A DNA stretch of 64,000 nt from Schistocephalus solidus (lineage: Eukaryota; Platyhelminthes; Cestoda; Diphyllobothriidea; Diphyllobothriidae). Both the position numbers and the translations under genes were made by a program. Numbering within the stretch: position 1 is the first letter of the stretch; every line of letters starts with the position of its first letter. Of this stretch, positions 22,440 through 33,048 are shown in pieces. Below the pieces are notes generated by a model. It had not been told where the DNA came from. It saw only the letters and a program-made list of their open reading frames with translations, and did no database searches. The stretch lies in contig WEDG01007340.1 of NCBI GenBank assembly GCA_017591395.1, forward strand, positions 124,001-188,000, given 5' to 3'.

Positions 22440-24290
22440 CATCGTCTTGTCATTTCAAAGATGAGGCTTCGTCCACAACCATGTAGGAGACCTCAAGGTA
22501 AGCGACCACCGGGTAAGTTGAATGCTGCTTTGTTGAATGTGCCTGCTCACCATCTCCATTTCAGTAACGAACTGGCTAAGCGGCTAGCCACCCTCCCAGT
22601 TGCCGAAGAGGACTCCTTTCGTGGAGAACCGATGGTGTCAACTGAGGGACGTGATACGGTCCACCATCCTGGATGTCCTCGAGGGTGCATATCATCAGCA
22701 CCATGACTGGTTTAATGAAAACAAGTAACCATCAGCACTCTGCTCGCTGAGAAGATCCGGCTGCCTGAAGCCTACCTTAACGCCCTACCACCGCAAACAA
22801 CGTGGCCTTCTACCAAAGTCCTGCCTTGTACAGCATCGGATGCGGGAAATGCAGGACGTCCTGATGGCTCGCAGCGCCGAGGATATCCAAGGATACGATG
22901 GCCACAAAGAATGGAACAAATTCTTCGCTGCGATCAAGGCTGCCTACAGTGCCACAGCCAAAGTAACCGTTCCTATTTTCAGCGCTGACGGAACTACCCT
23001 ACTCACTGATAAGACGCAAATTATGAAGCACTGGGCCAAGTACTTCAGAAGTGTCCGACGCCACCATTTACTGACTGTCGCAAGTGGAGAATAACGCTGA
23101 GCTCGACCTCCAACCATCTCCCCACGAAACCATGAGAGCCGTACAGAAACTTTCCAGCGGGTAAGCTCTCGGATCCGACGCGATCCATGCTGAGATTCTC
23201 AAGCGAGAAAAAAAGAGAATCACTAAGTCTGTGAATGTTACAGAGGGATCTCGCTGCTCAACATCGTCGGAAAAAAACTTGCCCACGTTCCCCTCAATCA
23301 CTTCAGCAGCCATCTGGAACAAGGAATCCGGCCGAAAAGCCAGTGCAGCTTCCACCGTCGTCGCAGAACCACCGGCATGAGCTTCGTCACGCGTCATCTG
23401 TAGGAGAAGTCTCAAGAGATGCAGATTCACCTTTACTCTACCTTCGTGGATCTTACGAAACTTTATGACGCGATGAATTGCGAAGGACTGTGGAAAAGCA
23501 TGTAGAAATTCGGCTTTCCTGAGCCGCTTGCTAGTTACAAAAGATGTGCCAGAAGATGCGAACCCACCTCTACACTACCTACGTGAATCTGACGAAAGCC
23601 TTTGACCTGATGAATCGCGACGGACTGTTGAAGATCATGCAGAAATTCGGCTGTCCCGAGAGATTCATTCACATGGTGCGTCAACTCCACGATGGCACGA
23701 TGGCGCGCGTCATGGACAATGGAGCCGTTTCAGAAGCCTTCGCAGTGACCAACGGAGTGAAGCACGGTCGCGTTCTCGCACCTACTCTTTTCTCTCTCAT
23801 ACTCTCTTCCAAATTAATGGACAATTACCTTGGCGAAAGCCCCGGGGTCCGCATCGCCTACAGGATGAATGACCGGCCTCTGATTCGTCGGCCAGTCGCA
23901 TGGATCCACAGCTACAGGCGCGGAAGCCAACCACTTCCATCTCAGCTGCCTCCGCAGAATGTTTATGCTGAGATGGCAAGATAGGAGCCCGGACAAAGAA
24001 GTGCTGGAATGAACAGGCCTCCTCCGCATCTACGCTCTGTTGAGTCAACTGCAACTGCGTTGGAGCGACTACACGTGAGGATCGACGAAAACTGGCTACC
24101 CTAATAAATCTTCTATGGAGATGTCGTCATGGGTTCCCGTCGACAAAGGGGCCAAGTGTGATGCTACAAGGATGAGGATTTCATCTAAACAACTGCATAA
24201 CAATCTGGCAATTTGGGAGGACCTCCCCCGAACCGACGGGCTTGGAGGAGAGCAGTGAATACAGGAGCAGCGATCTACGAATCCAACCGC
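22440..24290 (+). pseudogene. Retrotransposon copy A linker and reverse transcriptase remnant
   Basis: The linker gives LLNVPAHHLHFSNELAKRLA (22,530-22,590) and EIQ-like AEDIQGYDGHKEWNKFF (22,870-22,925). RT blocks: VQKLSSG at 23,140, then THLYTTYVNLTKAFD (23,565-23,610), [20 protein letters not shown] and APTLFSL. The frame 23,544-23,984 is the largest intact piece. The catalytic FADD block of copy C is absent: sequence jumps from AYRMNDRP to the post-catalytic region. 23,410-23,520 repeats the RT segment at 23,556-23,668 in diverged form. Confidence 0.85.
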
Positions 24291-24493
24291 ATAACCACCG
24301 CCCAAGACGATCACAAAACCTGAAAATCCCAACCGCCCTGCATCTTATCATGAACAATCAACCACCTACAACATGCCCACGGTGCTAACGAATATTTCAG
24401 GCACGAATCGTTCTTATTGGACAACATCGGACCAGCTTCCGCACCCAGACGAAAGCAACTGATGCCTCCCCGTCAACATCTGTCCCATCCCGT

Positions 24494-25195
24494 ATGTCGA
24501 TAAACAACCCTAAAGATGCTCCCCATCCCGCGTCGTCATTCACCAACATCCCCGCCTCAGCATCTGCTGCGACGGCTTCTGCCGTACCATCAATCCAAAA
24601 AATCAGGACGCACCTTCAAACATCAACCCTCACTGCCGCCAACACCAGTAATGTGGACTCTGTCCCAAGCTGTCCAAACTGCAACTGCACGTTCACCTCA
24701 CGCATCGGCCTGGTCGGTCACCTGCGAATTCATCGCATGGAGATTGGCGAACCATTGCCTGGGGCCCCGAAATACAGTCGCCGCGCGTGCCTCCACTGCC
24801 CTCACTGTTCCCGTACATTCGCACACCTCATGGGCCTGCCTGGTCACATGCGTAACTACGAAAGCGGAATCCACCGTGATGTTGACACACCTAACACATC
24901 TTGCGTACTTATTAACACGCCTGTCATCAGTCCTTTCATGAGCGCGACCACTAGTGCCAACAGCAAAACCCCACAGACTCAGCAACTCCCAACCTCTCCT
25001 GTCCTCATTGTCACAACACATACATATAAGGCATCGGCCTGGTCGGTCACTTGCGACTTCATCACACAGAGACCGGTGTCAGGAGCAGCAACCTATACCC
25101 GCCGAACCCACCTCAACTGTTCTCACTACCCACGCAAGTTCACACACTGCATGGGCCTATTCGGCCATATGCGTCTCCAGAAAAACCTGCGATAG
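24494..25195 (+). CDS. C2H2 zinc-finger region of retrotransposon copy A
   Basis: Open frame of 233 codons. It has a good finger at CPNCNCTFTSRIGLVG-H-LRI-H (C-x2-C-x12-H-x3-H, about residues 59-79), a second finger CPHCSRTFAHLMGLPG-H lacking its last His, and a degenerate third near the end (CSHYPRKFTHCMGLFG-H). Ser/Thr/Pro-rich linkers separate them. It lies downstream of the RT C-terminal part in the same orientation, as in copy C, so it is the 3' end of the retrotransposon ORF rather than a host zinc-finger gene. Nucleic-acid binding is inferred from the fold. Confidence 0.7.
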   Translation: MSINNPKDAPHPASSFTNIPASASAATASAVPSIQKIRTHLQTSTLTAANTSNVDSVPSCPNCNCTFTSRIGLVGHLRIHRMEIGEPLPGAPKYSRRACLHCPHCSRTFAHLMGLPGHMRNYESGIHRDVDTPNTSCVLINTPVISPFMSATTSANSKTPQTQQLPTSPVLIVTTHTYKASAWSVTCDFITQRPVSGAATYTRRTHLNCSHYPRKFTHCMGLFGHMRLQKNLR

Positions 25196-25389
25196 AACAC
25201 CACCGTCTATACCACATTAAATCTCTCCTCATCGGCCTCTACATCATACACGATCACACGCAACACCAAACAAAACGTGTTTTCAACCGGCTTGTCTAAC
25301 TTAGGGGGAAGTGTCATCCTTGGCTCCTTCGCCATGGGTTCCTCTGCTGCATGTGTGGTCCGAGCCTAGGACCTTCAAAGTTTTTTAAA

Positions 25390-25720
25390 AACCGTGGCTT
25401 GGAAGCTCGTTAACTGGCGTTGTAACTCGGACCCTGAAGCCAACCCGTTGTGTGTTTATGTGGGCTCAGCGTCATGCTGCAATGGTTCCTTCTTAAGTAG
25501 TCCCTATGGCACTCCCACTCAGGGGGATCTGAGCCGGTATGGTGGCACTCTCAGGTCTTTCTGACTTAGTCATGGACCCTGAATCCATGTGGGCGAGGAG
25601 GAGAGAGTGCGGTGAAAAGTTTCGCAAGTCTATTATCCCTATAAACGAAATCACACATAAGTAAAGGTCCCCGGTCCATCACACCGTGGACCTCATGTTG
25701 ACCTCATTGGAATCGACAGT
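25390..25720 (-). repeat. REP-1 fragment
   Basis: ccgtggcttggaagctcg, then tgctgcaatggttccttctt, tatggcactcccactc and agagagtgcggtg are reverse complements of successive REP-1 blocks, in the expected order. It may reach the cacaccgtggacctcat stretch at about 25,690. An 83-codon frame at 25,686-25,937 overlaps the end and is not credible. Confidence 0.7.
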
Positions 25721-25982
25721 CGAACCGTCGGGTCCATCCGCTGTCGCAAAACCATGTAGACTGCGACAACTCCGATCGCGTCCGGCCGTTAGTCTGCTCC
25801 AGCACCATCTTCACCCATTCTGTATGGAGGAAAGTTTGACCCCTGCTGGTATTCATCTCCTCAGAGTCGGGACCTGGTTTGAGAATGGCAGTGGTTTAGG
25901 TCTGTTCATGGCTTCGGCTATTGCACCGGACTTATAACCCAACTCATATGAACATTGCTAGTATCATGCCTCTGGGTGGTAC

Positions 25983-26940
25983 CTCATAAAATGTTCACTG
26001 AATTTCTGAACTCTGTTGTCGATTAGAAAATATAAATTAAGTAGTGTTGTAAAATTAATTAGCATGCATCATAACCCCTGGATATTTCGGTTTTGCTCGG
26101 ATGCCGGCCTTTGAATGAGCTTCTTCCCGATCGTCTGCAAGATGTACTTTCTGTAAAAATGACTACTTAAGTAGTATGATTTTTTCCTATTGATTCTCGC
26201 TGCCCTTATAAGTTGAAATCTATTTCGTAGAAAACATGCACAATAATATTCCTCCCTGTATACATTTGGACGCAGGTTAAGTCTTCTCAAAGTTTTATAC
26301 TTAAAAAAGGGTATTTTTCAATGCTAAAAAAGTTTCCACTTCGTGAGATTTTTTGAGGCTGTTGAAATATCCAGTCACAGAGCATCGTACCTGCCTATTG
26401 ATTAATGTGGCATGGAAAGCATAAAACATGGTCCATATCCACTGGAAAAAAACTTGATGAGCCCTACAAGATGTCTTCTTATTAGCGTATAGAAATTTAC
26501 AGTTTTTATAACACGGAATATATACAGTTCTTAGTTTGAAAAACATGAATGCAAGTGTAACAGCAAGTCCTCTTTTTCTGGAATCAAAAAGATTAATAAA
26601 CCGAAAGTTACCCTTTCTTGATCTATACAATATGAAGAAGATGTAATCTGCGACCAAATGCGTACAAGGAATATTTTCTGCGCATGTTTTCTATAAAATA
26701 CCGTTGAATTTATAAGGGCATCTAAAATCATTTGGACAAACACTTTTACTTAAGTGGTCATTTTTCCAGTGTTATTTTCTCAGGCGGCCAGAACGAGGCT
26801 CATTTAAAAACTGGAATTTTAATGGGACTGAAATATCTTGTTATTAGGCCGCAGGATAACTAATATTGAAACCCCTACTTAAGTTACCTTTTCTAATCGA
26901 CAACAAGTTTTAGAATTGCTTTGCATATTTCGTGAGCACT
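25983..26940. repeat. FB-1 foldback element, copy B (long terminal inverted repeats)
   Basis: The left arm (25,983-26,300) and right arm (about 26,620-26,940) are inverted copies. Shared landmarks are TGAGCTTCTT-like, AATGACTACTTAAGTA, GCCCTTATAA, ATAGAAAACATGC and ttctaatcgacaaca. The outer tip reads CTCATAAAATGTTCA. The core holds a 118-codon minus-strand frame. This is the layout of a foldback DNA element or large MITE. Target duplications could not be made out. Confidence 0.75.
26301..26657 (-). CDS. Hypothetical 118-aa frame in FB-1 core
   Basis: The frame reads MVADYIFFILYRSRKGNFRF... and includes a stretch whose DNA (ATATGGACCATGTTTTATGC) also occurs in FB-1 copy A. No domain is recognised. 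Sharing between copies reflects common descent of the repeat and does not show that a protein is made. It overlaps the right arm. Confidence 0.2.
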   Translation of the reverse strand: MVADYIFFILYRSRKGNFRFINLFDSRKRGLAVTLAFMFFKLRTVYIPCYKNCKFLYANKKTSCRAHQVFFQWIWTMFYAFHATLINRQVRCSVTGYFNSLKKSHEVETFLALKNTLF

Positions 26941-28312
26941 TTCCATTTATGTGAATTATATTTGGGTCACAGATGAGTCAGGAGATAATGAAATAAACCA
27001 CTTGCGTCAACCAAATATCAGTTTCTGCTAAAATCCATGACCGGAAAATCAGCCACCCAGCTCTTAATTTCCGCCTTGCTGGGAATGGCACATACTCAAG
27101 TGACCTGAGCTCTCATAAACTTGATGACCTTACCTTAAGGGGATACATTAGCCTGCTTAGCAGGTTTACTTATTGCTTGCCTCACGTGGGGTTTCCTTTT
27201 AGCCTCGTCCCACTTAGCACATTGGCCTACGGCAATTAACACTTCACGTCTCCTTGTCCCGGAAAACAGTGGTTATTGCAATGCCATAATACCCGCTGGA
27301 AATTGCAAACTTCCATTTTGCGCAATCATGACATTGTATTTGGAGAACAATGCGTTGCTCATTCTTAACAGTCCCGGACTTCCAAATTTCTACCATCTGT
27401 CCTTACATAGAATTTAAATGTTATAGTTTTGTAAATACGAGTGTTTTGATGCTTTTTACGTGTTGTTACATCAAATGACCGTTCTTGTAAAAATCTAAGG
27501 TGAATAGGTGCAGACGACTGACGACGCTATTTCATCCGAGGTCCCTCTGTTTTGATGTGAGCAGCTTGGTCCTGGGGCTAAAAACCACTTTTTAGTGAGC
27601 CATGAGTTTTTGATCCAGCTTTTAAAAGGGCGGTGGAAAAAGTAAATTGGGAATTGATTATGAAAAAATGTAAGGTTTTTTAATAGCATCATGAAATTGT
27701 ACGTTTTTCAATGTTTATTTAAAAGCAGACGGTCAGACACCCTGCTAAATGGATCGTTTTCTTATAATTCTGACATAATTCCAGTTTCTGAACGTGTCGC
27801 ATATGCACGCGAAATTCCGACCAAATGCAGACCCGAAGGATAAATGTTTATGCCACATAAATGCATCGTGTTTAAATTTCGTTTGTGTATGATGCGCTGA
27901 TTTACCATTATAAATTATTATGCGGATGCTAGCAAACAAATGTAGTTTAATTTTTAGCCTGTAGGTAGCCTGTAGCCTTGTAGGTAATTTCCACTAAGGT
28001 TAATTTGGCGAATTAAAAATATTATAGACTAGTAATCACAAAACTACTGAGAAGACGTACTCAAACCAATTTAGTTTTCCTTCGGTTCAGTAGTCTGTTT
28101 TTCTAATTTTCCCCGGCTTACGAATGCTAAAAAAACCAATTTTGGAAGAAGAAACAATCGTAGTAAAAACAATTTATACGGATGACTTGTCACATTCTTA
28201 CTCGAGCCCCACATCAGAGACAGCCACAGATTAGAATGACGAACACGCAAGGGTTGCATTATTTATAAAGTGCAGTTACCAAGACACCGCATGCCTATCC
28301 TGATTATCTGGA
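26941..28312. other. Unidentified AT-rich spacer
   Basis: No gene, RNA or repeat family recognised; short frames on both strands only. Confidence 0.5.
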
Positions 28313-28875
28313 CCTGCATTCCTACGTTTGCCACCATGGCTGTCCGCTTACACGCATCAGAGTTGTTAATTACAATGCCAAGTAGCGATTTGAACGGCAA
28401 TTCACTGAAATTATTATTCACTTGAATTGGTAAAGTAAAAGTTGATAGGGCCATTGAAATGCCTAAACAGCACCGGCAACGGTACAACAACAGCAACCAA
28501 GTCCACGATGGAATACCTCAGTGATACAAAACAACTAACACGTGTCGTCCCAGGGTTCTGTATTGTTCGAGGCTAATGTCAGGTATTAGAGAGAGAGAGA
28601 GAAGGCAGTCTGCTACGGTAGCAGTCAAAACCGCCTTTAATTCGCAGCTCTACTGGATGTGAAACTTGTCTTGTGGATGACGGCTAACGACTATTTTTCC
28701 CTTGTTTTTGATCAGTGTGGTTTTTTAATTATTGACCAGCTGTCGGTATGTAAGTGCCTGCAGGTGTTCTTGTTTGGAATATTAATGTAAAGCGCAACGA
28801 GCCCACTTCTTCATGCATTCGAGTCGGTGGAAAGACACTGTTACGTGTATTGAGTATTTGCGAAAATAATCAAGA
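28313..28875 (+). repeat. Direct repeat DR-1, copy a
   Basis: About 560 bp shared in the same orientation with 31,633-32,203. Landmarks in order: CACCGGCAACGGTAC, a GA microsatellite (28,588-28,603), GAAGGCAGTCTGCTAC, GGATGTGAAACTTGTCTTGT, ACTATTTTTCCCTTGTTTTT, CCCACTTCTTCATGCA and GAGTCGGTGGA. No open frame spans it. Confidence 0.85.
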
Positions 28876-29022
28876 GAAGTAAGCCTTTGATTCAGGCAGT
28901 AGAACCTTTAATGTTTGATGTTTAATTAGAGTCTTCGTTAAATACTCCTTAATAAATGGATTCTTTAGCATGTGTGAATCGGAAAAATTGTGAACATCTG
29001 TTTGACAATTATACGTTGATTT

Positions 29023-29165
29023 CAACTATGCCCATCGTGTGCTCCATAGCAGGGTGATGTAAGGGCGGTGACTTGCGCCGGATTTTACTGGGTGTAGATT
29101 TGCATGGCATCTAAGTCACTCTCTGCTCCACCCCCCACCTGGGCAGGAAGACCGAAGATGGGAGA
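29023..29165 (+). repeat. REP-1 fragment
   Basis: gtgctccatagcagggtgatg ... gacttgcgcc ... caccccccacctg ... aagaccgaagatgggagagg match the 5' half of REP-1 at 47,190-47,345. Confidence 0.7.
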
Positions 29166-30782
29166 GGGCTCGTTAAGGAAATTAGAATTTTTAGAAAGGT
29201 TTATGATACTTTTTTCCTGAATGTGACAATAAATTTCGACTGAAATAACACGGGCACAGTGACAACCCCATTACGGGTTTAAACCGAGATTTTCTTCAAT
29301 TTAAGGTATTTTTCTGTTAAATGAGAGTTGAGTGATTGGAGAAGCATTAAGCGTCCATGTTCACTGAAATTTAGTCCTTGATGTTTTGTGCAATATCTTT
29401 GATCTTTCAAGAGGTACACTTACTAGATAAATAATCCTCTGGATAACCTGTAACTGGGGGACATATCAGCAGTAAGTATGCCCGGTTTCCCTGCAAATTT
29501 AATCGCAATGTTTTTGCTGATCTTTATAGTTAGCCACAGTGACACGATCGAGTTGCTTGATTTATTCCAGATTCAAACTTCTCGCCTGTTTCTTTGAGCT
29601 CTTCCTTGAAGTCGGACAAGAGACGTACCCAACAAGCTCGGCTTAATGGGTTCTTGTTACTACTACTCGCCTCCTCAATATTTCCAGATGACTTGAAGTG
29701 TATATTTTTCCAGTGATTCGACGCCCAAACTCGTCATTTATAATTGCATGGATGTCCAAAATCGTACGGACTGGGAGGCATTCATTGCTATGTTTACGAA
29801 CGCCGTGTCATGTGCTTTTCTTAACATTAACATGACCCTTTTTCGTCTAGGGCATCTCCATAACCCCGCAGAGGACGTTCTGAACAGATACCAAGGGCAA
29901 ATAGCACTGTTTAAATTCCTCTTCTGTTGCATCTCAACTCTGATGAGGACACGCACACACGGGTTGTATAGAACCCTATACACTACTGACATGGCTTCCT
30001 TGAGGTCAAAACGATGACCTTTTGCGAACAAGTGTTTGACGGCACTTCCTGATAGCGGTCTGCGTGTGCCTATTCTAGGTCAATCTTTACAATATGCATC
30101 CACTCATCTGAAGACGAATGCGGTCTTCCCTTGTGGCGCCGTCGGCGCCATAGGAATAATTAAAATAATGAATACTGATTTATGAGGTTGGAAAAGTCAG
30201 CCTGTCCTGAACCTACCAAAGAAGGAAAGAAGTAGTTTAGACAACCACCATAAGTCGGGCCTTAATATACCTGCATTGCATCGCCTACGAAGTTTTCTAT
30301 TGACTGCCCCTTAACTGGAAGCTTGTAGAAGAGTTCATTTGTTGATAGAAGCGAACAGGCTAGTTTCAGAAAGCAGTTCAGGAGAAGAAGAGGCGATCAC
30401 TGAAACGTGGTGTTTATTGGCCTGACACTACGGATTCCCTCTCGAACCCTCTCGATCAGAGACAGTTGCAGAAAAGGGTAACTGGGGCATAAGGTGCTCA
30501 GTATTTATAGGGTGTGGTTGCCGGGCCGGGCCTACTATCGTTGACAGTCCTCGTGCTCATCGCTGGTGATTGCTGTTTGGTCCGTACCCGAGTCGTTAAT
30601 TGCAAGGACTTCCTCGCCCTTGTCGATTCCTGCCTTGAAAATGACTCGCTGTCTCCAGGAGGGTTGGTCACACACATGCACCCCACGTGGCTAGAAGTTT
30701 TGCCCAGGCGAAATCGCAACGCAAAATATGAAGCAGGGAGGGCTTTGTAATTGACTGCAGGCCAGTGGAGGACTGCCAACTG
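29166..30782. other. Unidentified spacer
   Basis: No supported gene. A minus-strand frame (29,738-30,031) starting FAKGHRFDLKEAMSVVYRV faintly recalls the segment before the Penelope endonuclease domain, but the endonuclease itself is not visible. 30,514-30,750 has a 78-codon frame without known similarity. Confidence 0.45.
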
Positions 30783-31623
30783 CTTTTGAACGAGCTTCTT
30801 TCTGACCACCGTCAAAAAATTTACTCCATTAAAATGGCTACTTAATTGGTATGTACTTTTCGCGTTTATTTTTAATGTCCTCATACATTCAAGTATATTT
30901 TATAGAAAACATGCACAACAATATTCTTTCTTTTACTCTTTTGGTAGAAAATTGCGTCTTTATCCAATTTCCTACTTCAGAAAAGGTAGGTTTCGGCTTT
31001 AAATTTTTTTAAATTGTTGAATAATATTGAACCCTGTCGGCTGTTACACTTATATTCGGGGTTTGCAAACTAAATGCTGCAAACATTCTGTGAACGGAAA
31101 ATGCCAAATTTCTCTACGTTAGGAGGAAAAAGGCACATATTTCTCATAGTATTTTTGCAATAGGTGTGAATCAATTTGTGTACAATATAGGCAACATTAC
31201 TAAATTGGTGGAAACACTGTATTATGAATGAACATCTTACAGTCTTTAAACTGTCATAGTTAGAAACTTTTTTAAAACCGAAAGACATTCTCTCTTCAAG
31301 TATAAAATTTAACCAAGATGGGATGTGCTAACAAACTTTTATAAGAAAATATATTTTTGTTCATTTTTTCTAAAAAAACTTGCATTTAAAAAGACACTGA
31401 AAATCAACGTGAAAAGTACATACAAATTAAGTAGCCCTTTTTACAGAGTATTCTTTTTATAGGCAGTCAGAAAGAAGCTCTTTCAAAAGCCAGTATCCTA
31501 CTGTTTCTGAAATACCTTGGGATTAGGCTGCAAGATAATCAAAATAGTAAGCCTACTTAAGTAATTTGTTCGAATCGAAAACAGCTTACAGAATTTCAGT
31601 CAACATTTTATGAGATATGGAAT
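30783..31623. repeat. FB-1 foldback element, copy C
   Basis: The left arm starts TTTTGAACGAGCTTCTTTCT at about 30,786. The reverse complement of 31,330-31,500 gives CTTTTGAAAGAGCTTCTTTC, then the shared GGCTACTTAATT-GTATGTACTTTTC. The right arm continues to the tip (cattttatgag, 31,610-31,620). The left arm lacks the outer ~120 bp present in copy B. Confidence 0.75.
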
Positions 31624-31632
31624 CCACTGACC

Positions 31633-32203
31633 CAGCATTCCTATGTTGGCTGCCATGGCTGCTTACTTGCCCAAATTCGAGCTCTTAATTCCAACAATCT
31701 TGAATACCCATTAAGGAGTTGAACCTTAATTTTTAAAATTCACGACTCACTTGGATTTGTAAACCTTGCTAGGGCAATTTAAATGGCTCATTGGCACCGG
31801 TAACGCTGCAACAACGAGAACCAAGTCTAGGATAGAATACCTCGGTGATACAAAAAAATAACTAATGACATTCCAGGCTTCTATATTGGTTTGAGGCTCG
31901 TGTCAGTTATTAGAGAGAGAGATAGAGAAGGCAGTCTGCTACAGGAGCAGTCAAAACCGCCTTCAGGTCGCAGCTCTGCTGGATGTGAAACTTGTCTTGT
32001 GGATGACGGATAACGACTATTTTTCCCTTGTTTTTGATAATTGTGGTTTTTTCATTATTGACCAGTTGTCGGTATGGAAATACCTGCAGGGTTTCTTATT
32101 TTGAATATTAAGGTAAAGTACAACGAGCCCACTTCTTCATGCAATCGAGTCGGTGGAACTCCACTGTTACCTGTGTCGATTACTTGCGAAAATAATGAGG
32201 GGG
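31633..32203 (+). repeat. Direct repeat DR-1, copy b
   Basis: Same landmarks and order as 28,313-28,875, including the GA stretch (31,911-31,929, interrupted by a T). It starts directly after the right tip of FB-1 copy C. Confidence 0.85.
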
Positions 32204-32389
32204 GTTCAGGCCGTGGTACAAGCGGTACCTCCTACTAGTTCCGGACAAAAGTTCTGCAGCATATGATCATTATTTTAGATGTTTTTTTACAGGTTCTTTT
32301 GATGATTTTATGCATATTTACACTCTTATTAAGCTTTTATATTTTTGCACAAATTGTTCCAATCTGAACTTTCTTCTATATTTCAGCTG

Positions 32390-32830
32390 CATTTAAATAA
32401 AATTGAGTTTCCGATCCTGATTAAATATTGCTGGAATTGAGGACATTCGACTAGGGAAGCTGCAAAGGAGACATGTGATACCGAAGGCAAACGGGCCGTC
32501 CAGGACACAACTGTTGCTCGTTGGTACAAGCGTTGCATCTCTGGCGACATCAATTTGAAAGACCAGCCTGGTTCCGGTTGACCATTAGAATTGTACAATT
32601 TGGACTTGCTTTCCACTCTTGCTCATGAACCGTAATCGAACAGTCGTGATCTGGGAGCAGTCCTTGAATTCGCTCACAAAACGGTCTTGAGCCACGTGCA
32701 GCAACTTGACTTGCTCAATAAGAAACTCCAACAGGACTGACAGAACTTGTGACCCAACCTTGTGAAGCTCGTCGATTAATTTAGTGGTGTATAAATGTTG
32801 GGTCTTTCTGACCTTCGGTTTTGGTATGCT
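32390..32830 (+). pseudogene. Mariner-type transposase, N-terminal relic
   Basis: Reading one frame with stops gives REAAKETCDTEGKRAVQDTT, VARWYKRCISGDINLKDQPG, SRDLGAVLEFAHKTVLSHVQ. This is the order of the paired helix-turn-helix region of Tc1/mariner transposases (x-AA..NI...G..AV...T...W...F..GD..L.D..GSGRP, then REL...L...T...H...L). Several in-frame stops occur and the catalytic DD[E/D] half is not visible. The relic fades shortly before the (TCC)n tract. The nearby minus-strand frames are shadows. Confidence 0.75.
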
Positions 32831-32901
32831 ATGCCACTGATGGAAAATAAAGTGGAATTGATTATCTAAATTAGTCTTATCTCCATTATTCCGTCTGATT
32901 C

Positions 32902-33048
32902 CCTCCTCCTCCTCCTCCTCCTCCTCCTCCTCCTCCTCCTCCTCCTCCTCCTCCTCCTCCTCCTCCTCCTCCTCCTCCTCCTCCTCCTCCTCCTCCTCCT
33001 CCTCCTCCTCCTCCTCCTCCTCCTCCTCCTCCTCCTCCTCCTCCTCCT
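32902..33048 (+). repeat. (TCC)n microsatellite, ~147 bp
   Basis: About 49 perfect TCC units. The minus-strand frame that reads as poly-Glu is an artefact. Confidence 0.98.

Larger units (their letters stand above)
21645..25300 (+). mobile_element. Non-LTR retrotransposon with C-terminal zinc fingers, copy A (decayed)
   Basis: Same family as copies B and C. In order: APE-type endonuclease remnant (about 21,645-22,430), linker (22,440-23,090), damaged reverse transcriptase (23,100-23,960), RT C-terminal part (24,000-24,290) and C2H2 zinc fingers (24,660-25,190). The 5' end is uncertain; similarity fades upstream of about 21,645. The copy is full of stops and frameshifts and is the most diverged of the three. 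It should insert by target-primed reverse transcription, but cannot encode working enzymes. Confidence 0.85.

Noticed and set aside
24494..25195. Host C2H2 zinc-finger gene
   Set aside because: It lies in the same place and orientation relative to RT as the in-frame finger array of copy C, so it belongs to the retrotransposon.
20975..25900. Copy A inserted into one REP-1 element (REP-1 pieces on both sides)
   Set aside because: The two minus-strand REP-1 pieces cover the same part of the repeat rather than complementary halves.
29738..30031. Penelope-like endonuclease fragment on the minus strand
   Set aside because: Only a faint resemblance (FAKGHRFDLKEAMSVVYRV); the endonuclease core and C-terminal landmarks seen at 44.5-44.9 kb are missing.
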